Shown: positions 62,385 through 64,000 of the stretch, one piece after another | Numbering within the stretch: position 1 is the stretch's first letter | How the letters are laid out: each line of letters begins with the position of its first letter | NCBI GenBank assembly: GCA_022539475.1 | Contig: VCMS01000039.1 | Location: 186,001 to 250,000 of the forward strand | Reading direction: 5' to 3' | Length of the DNA: 64,000 nucleotides | DNA from: Gracilaria domingensis | Lineage: Eukaryota; Rhodophyta; Florideophyceae; Gracilariales; Gracilariaceae | Made by a program: the position numbers and the translations under genes | Notes under the pieces: model-generated | What the model was told of the DNA's origin: nothing | What the model saw: the letters and a program-made list of their open reading frames with translations, nothing else | Databases searched by the model: none

Positions 62385-63860
62385 AAGAAGGACGCCCTCA
62401 AGGCTGAGGAGAAGGGAAAGCATATTGCTCAGTAGCTTTCGTAAACCTCTGATGACAAAGTCATGGACATGAAGCGCGAGCTGAAGAAGCTCTCGAAGCA
62501 GCTCGATCGCGAGCGGAGCGCCTACGAATCTGAGAAGGAACGCAGGGAATCTGCTAAAGTCGACGAAGTCTCTCAGCTAGAGCAGAAAGTTGAACAACCA
62601 AGATCCGAATATGCTGACTCCAAATGGAGGGCGAGCTGTTCACCGCAAATGAGAAGGGCACTGAGCTTCAGAAGTCAAGTGGCGAAGTTCCAAGCAGAGT
62701 TGCGTTCCACTGAATCAGCATTCCAAGATGGGGAACAAACCCGGATTTCTATGCTGGGTGTGATCATTGAGTGGAAGAAGCTTATTGAACAATTGAAAGA
62801 CACTGTTCGGGACCATCAGAATTCGGCCCACAACATGCAAGAGGCCATTGACAAGATTTCTGCTGAGCTGGAGAAAGAGAAAGAGGGTGCGTCCTCTTTG
62901 GCTGCTCAACTTGGGAGGGTTTCAACTGCAGAAGAAGAGCTTTACAGGACGGAAGACGATCTGAAGCGATGTCTTGAACGTTTTCAGAAGGAAGTTGAGG
63001 AAGCCAAGAACTAAGTAGAAGAGCTGGAACGCGGCAAGCTGCTTCTCCAAGACAGCATTGAAGATCTTCGGGAAAGACTTGTTACAGAAACGCGAGAGAA
63101 GCACGATGCACTGTCAGCCGCAAAGAAAATCACCGTCCATCTGGAAGAGAAGGATGGTATCGAGAAGAAATTGGGCGAGAAATTGCAAGATAGGGAACTG
63201 AATGTGTCAGAGGTATCCACCAAATACAACGATGCAAACGCCGAAGTGCGGAAGCTCTCCAACATCATAGAAGAAAAGTCTCGCGATGTGGCAGCATTAT
63301 CGATGGAGCATCAAGGTGGTCTTCAACGATTGGAACATGTTGAATTAGGAAGAGTAGCTGAGACGGCTCGGAATGTAGACGGAGTACGTAATCTTCAGGG
63401 GCGAAAACGACGGTCTAGCCCATGAGCTGAACGGCTTTAAGCAGAGGCTCATGGAACTGGAGTCTAAGGCTGCTAGTACAGAGGTTCGTCATGTCGAAGA
63501 AGTCTCTCAAGTGAGTGAGGCGCTTGCTAGCAAGCATACCGAGATGACATCGATGGCTGATGAACACACAAATGTTTCAAAGAAGCTTCGATGCTTGCAG
63601 ACTGTGATGAGGAAGTGGCTACTCTTCAGGAGGAGAAAAAGTCTATGTCGTAACAACTCGAGGAGCTTATTGAATTGGCCGAATCTAAGGTGAACGCGAT
63701 CACCGCAGATCGCGATGACTTGGCGGCCGAACGTTACGAACTAGTGGCGACCAGGACGGAGCTGGAGAGGCAGACTATGCAAGCGGATGAGGACAACGAG
63801 AACCTTTGGATTCTAAAGTGTATTGCTCCGGTAGTCAGAACTACGATACAGGCATTTTAA
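62385..63860 (+). pseudogene. Long coiled-coil (myosin-tail-like) gene relic
   Basis: Heptad-rich sequence runs almost throughout: SKKDALKAEEKGKHIAQ, then TAG and TAA (62433-62444), then DDKVMDMKRELKKLSKQLD to EEAKN, a TAA at 63012-63014, then directly in the same frame VEELERGKLLLQDSIEDLRE to about 63380. The frame then shifts (ENDGLAHELNGFKQRLMELE, to about 63590) and shifts back (CDEEVATLQEEKKSMS, a TAA, QLEELIELAESKVNA) to 63860. The TAA codons sit where Gln (CAA) would suit. At least four stops and two frameshifts make this a pseudogene. Any motor or head domain is absent, so the parent could be a myosin, kinesin-like or other filament protein. Confidence 0.8.
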
Positions 63861-64000
63861 AACCCGTTCTCGGACCAGTTCGAGTCGCTCAACGTTGTCC
63901 TTATATCTGCTGTTCGCCATCAATCTCGGAAAAACTATTGTTTGGCCTAATTTGCTCACAAGGATGAGTTCAGCCATTTCTTCAGCCCGTGTAACTATTC

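Overview
The window looks like nuclear DNA of a eukaryote with very few introns. Long genes read as single exons, TATA-box promoters are visible, and there is a Ty1/copia retrotransposon, hAT and Harbinger-type DNA transposons, a chromodomain-like protein, H-type lectin and vWA-domain secreted proteins. Intron poverty, heavy copia/hAT load and expanded NB-ARC-WD40 genes fit a red alga (Chondrus-like) best. That assignment is an inference and no single marker proves it. There are no bacterial operons, rRNA genes or CRISPR arrays.

Layout. 0.2-6 kb: a decayed WD40 gene on the minus strand diverges from a large NB-ARC-WD40 (NLR-like) gene on the plus strand that carries one late frameshift, followed by more WD40 debris. 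6-9.3 kb: dispersed repeats, a relict LTR end and a non-autonomous hAT element with a perfect 8-bp target duplication. 9.3-16.9 kb: a CK1/VRK-like kinase gene split near its 3' end by a young copia element. 17-20 kb: an H-type lectin gene and another WD40 pseudogene ending at a perfect palindrome. 20-26 kb: sparse DNA, a secreted Cys/helix protein, and a secreted Cys-rich ectodomain joined (or nearly joined) to a multi-pass membrane protein. 26-30 kb: AT-rich DNA with a dead Harbinger-type transposase. 30-32.8 kb: an ankyrin-repeat gene running, after a 2-bp slip, into a coiled coil and a Gly-rich membrane-like segment. 33-34.3 kb, 40.1-42.7 kb and 50.7-52.2 kb: three copies in various states of one cassette (secreted Cys-rich protein, type II Cys-rich membrane protein, secreted vWA protein). 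35.1-39.4 kb: a second, intact NB-ARC-WD40 gene with nine nearly identical 43-residue WD40 repeats that vary only at a few positions. 43-47 kb and 52-57 kb: gene-poor DNA with MITEs and short tandem repeats. 47.3-48.6 kb: a larger secreted vWA protein. 57.3-61.3 kb: a damaged hAT transposase converging on a broken chromodomain-like gene. 61.9-63.9 kb: 33-bp tandem repeats and a broken coiled-coil gene.

The region resembles an innate-recognition gene cluster: two NLR-like receptors, relics of at least three other WD40 genes, an ankyrin protein with a possible membrane-active segment, a lectin, and duplicated secreted adhesion-type proteins, all being rearranged by repeats and transposons. The strongest candidate for an unusual system is the NB-ARC protein with the homogenised but hypervariable WD40 array, which by analogy to fungal HET/NWD proteins could be a fast-evolving non-self recogniser. 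No function has been shown for any of these genes.
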